Shown here piece by piece: positions 62,671 to 64,000 of a stretch of 64,000 nt of DNA. Under the pieces are notes generated by a model. It saw nothing but the letters and a program-made list of their open reading frames with translations. It did not search any database and was not told the DNA's origin. The position numbers and the translations under genes are program-made. Position 1 is the stretch's first letter. Each line of letters opens with the position of its first letter. Origin of the DNA: Gloeocapsopsis sp. IPPAS B-1203 (GTDB taxonomy: Bacteria; Cyanobacteriota; Cyanobacteriia; Cyanobacteriales; Chroococcidiopsidaceae); the NCBI RefSeq assembly GCF_002749975.1, contig NZ_PEIG01000010.1, positions 1 through 64,000 on the forward strand, read 5' to 3'.

Positions 62671-64000
62671 GTGAAACAGCTTCCAGGTAGTGGAATGATA
62701 TTAGCTGGAGCAACCATCACGTTGCTAGCAGCGCAACCAGTGTGGGCAGCAGCAACACAAGTCACAGCAGTACGCCTGAATCCGACAAATCAGGGGTTGA
62801 ATGTCATTTTAGAAACTGCTGCAGGCGATCGCCCGCAAATATTCACCAGTAGCCGAGGTAACGCCTTGGTTGCGGATATCATCAATACGCAGTTACGCAC
62901 GCCACAAGGTAACAATTTTCGGCAAGATAACCCAGCACCAGGAATTAGCTCAGTCAGCGTCACTCAGCTTGATCAAAATAGCGTCCGGCTAGTTGTTACA
63001 GGAACTACTAACGCTCCTAGTAGCCAGCCTGCGGCTAAAACTGCTCAAGGAATTACCTTCAACATCAGTCCTGTATCAGGTGCACCTGTCGCCCAGCAAC
63101 CTCCTACAAATCAAACTCCCGCACCACAGCAACCACAACAAACACCTGCAAATCAAACTCCTGGAGTTCTTGTTCCTAATCCTGATGTCCAAATTCAAGG
63201 CGCACCTACACCACAGCCAGGAACACAAACGCCACCGCCTTTCTTACCACGAGCCGTTGCTCCACCTGTAGGCGATATTGCTGTTTCTAATGTAGATTCT
63301 TCTGCATCAACAATTGATTTAGAAACTACCGAACGCGTACCGCGCCTAGTACTGCGCGAAGCCCCTGTCAGAGAAGTCTTAGCCCTTCTTGCTCGTGCCG
63401 CTGGGCTTAACCTCGCGTTTAGTGCAGCCCCCGCACCTGGAACACAACAAGCACAAGCTGAGCCTACCCCTGGTGGTGAAGATGGACCAAGAATTTCTTT
63501 GGATATTGAAAACGAGTCAGTACAAGACGTTTTTAATTACGTCCTGCGCATCAGTGGACTACAAGCTAACCGCACTGGAAGGACAATTTTTGTTGCTCCC
63601 AGACTGACAAATGAAGCCCGTAACGTCATTGTTCGCAGCTTGCGCCTCAATCAAATCAATGTGAGCAGTGCTTTAAACTTTTTAGTTGCAATGGGCGCAG
63701 AAAGTGCTGTCAGCCGCGAAAGAGTTGTCACTAGCGTGAATGCTGTTCCTGTAGGTGGTTCGGCAACACCTGTCACCCAGACACAAACGAGTACAGAAAC
63801 CAGAGTCGAAACTCAGCGGATTGACTTTCAAGATTCGATACCACTTTTACGCGGTTTACAGGTAGTAGGAGATGAACGCACAAACTCTGTGAGCTTAATC
63901 GGTACTCCTCGCCAAGTTGAAATTGCTACTGAACAGTTAGTTCAAGTTGATTCGCGTCGCCGTCAAGTGGCTGTCAACGTCAAGATTGTTGATGTCAACC
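62671..64000 (+). CDS. pilQ: Type IV pilus secretin PilQ (partial, first 443 residues)
   Basis: Outer-membrane secretin that lets the pilus through. From the GTG at 62671 I read VKQLPGSGMILAGATITLLA (signal peptide to about VWAAA), then an AMIN domain (about 32-130: TAVRLNPTNQGLNVILET), a Pro/Gln-rich linker (about 130-200), STN/N0 domain (VPRLVLREAPVREVLALLAR) and N1 domains (NVIVRSLRLNQINVSSALN). The AMIN domain binds peptidoglycan. It runs off the right edge, so the secretin core is outside the window. Confidence 0.95.
   Translation, partial: MKQLPGSGMILAGATITLLAAQPVWAAATQVTAVRLNPTNQGLNVILETAAGDRPQIFTSSRGNALVADIINTQLRTPQGNNFRQDNPAPGISSVSVTQLDQNSVRLVVTGTTNAPSSQPAAKTAQGITFNISPVSGAPVAQQPPTNQTPAPQQPQQTPANQTPGVLVPNPDVQIQGAPTPQPGTQTPPPFLPRAVAPPVGDIAVSNVDSSASTIDLETTERVPRLVLREAPVREVLALLARAAGLNLAFSAAPAPGTQQAQAEPTPGGEDGPRISLDIENESVQDVFNYVLRISGLQANRTGRTIFVAPRLTNEARNVIVRSLRLNQINVSSALNFLVAMGAESAVSRERVVTSVNAVPVGGSATPVTQTQTSTETRVETQRIDFQDSIPLLRGLQVVGDERTNSVSLIGTPRQVEIATEQLVQVDSRRRQVAVNVKIVDVN

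Noticed and set aside
1-64000. tRNA, rRNA, transposase or prophage genes
   Set aside because: No cloverleaf with a GTTCRA T-arm, rRNA stretch, or transposase/integrase motif was found on reading; a tRNA scan would decide.

Overview
This window is a piece of a cyanobacterial chromosome. The direct signs are the very frequent GCGATCGC octamer (HIP1), an NDH-1 ndhH gene, carotenoid genes of the cruF/cruG type, a beta-monoglucosyldiacylglycerol synthase, an ebsA gene, the rpmG-rpsR-RNase II cluster, a SpkB-like kinase, and a pilMNOQ cluster without a separate pilP. The mix of Uma2 proteins, abundant low-complexity intergenic repeats and a LEA-like protein would fit a filamentous or Chroococcidiopsis/Gloeocapsopsis-like lineage, but this placement is inference. 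There is no rRNA, tRNA, CRISPR array, transposase or prophage that I can support. The window is mostly housekeeping genes with lineage-specific small genes between them.

Layout. 1-5.7 kb: partial ndhH, ribosomal L21/L27, a membrane protein, the cruF-cruG pair of myxoxanthophyll-type carotenoid synthesis, and an RNase HI with an extra C-terminal domain. 5.9-9.3 kb: dnaX and the thylakoid glycolipid enzyme, convergent. 9.8-15.4 kb: ebsA (type IV pilus), a BioD-like/DRTGG protein, a divergent PadR regulator/DUF4188 pair with a clear inverted-repeat operator, a DprA-like protein, MAPEG, YajQ, a 54-residue metallothionein with an SmtB-type operator, and a methyltransferase. 15.6-24.7 kb: metH, a Uma2 protein, membrane and UPF0145 proteins, a TPR lipoprotein-like or secreted protein, an ABC ATPase and two small exported proteins.

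24.7-29.3 kb is a four-gene minus-strand NAD operon: pncB, nadD, an NrtR-like Nudix-fold repressor, and glutamine-dependent nadE. 29.8-34.1 kb holds a 50-residue small protein with its own terminator, a DUF1802 protein, gamma-glutamyltransferase and a class IV aminotransferase. 34.3-37.6 kb is a glycine-betaine/osmoprotectant ABC transporter whose substrate-binding gene is separated from the permease/ATPase pair by a frameshifted Uma2 gene on the other strand. 37.8-40.6 kb encodes an XPB-type helicase followed by a Bax1/DUF790 nuclease, an archaeal-style DNA repair pair.

40.7-53.1 kb: RNase II, S18, L33, RDD protein, moeA, an exported SPOR-like protein, a SpkB-type kinase, a repetitive LEA-like protein, pheT and a YciI protein. 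53.2-59.3 kb: cobK with a small membrane protein, a nucleotidyltransferase-phosphomannomutase fusion, ssb, and a sugar-type binding lipoprotein. 59.4-64.0 kb: pilM, pilN (apparently frameshifted near its start), pilO and the first two thirds of pilQ, the inner-membrane alignment complex and secretin of type IV pili.

Two things run across the window: a composite nested inverted-repeat element in many intergenic spaces, and related C-rich repeats that have entered the reading frames or 3-prime ends of nadE, metH, pncB and the class IV aminotransferase.
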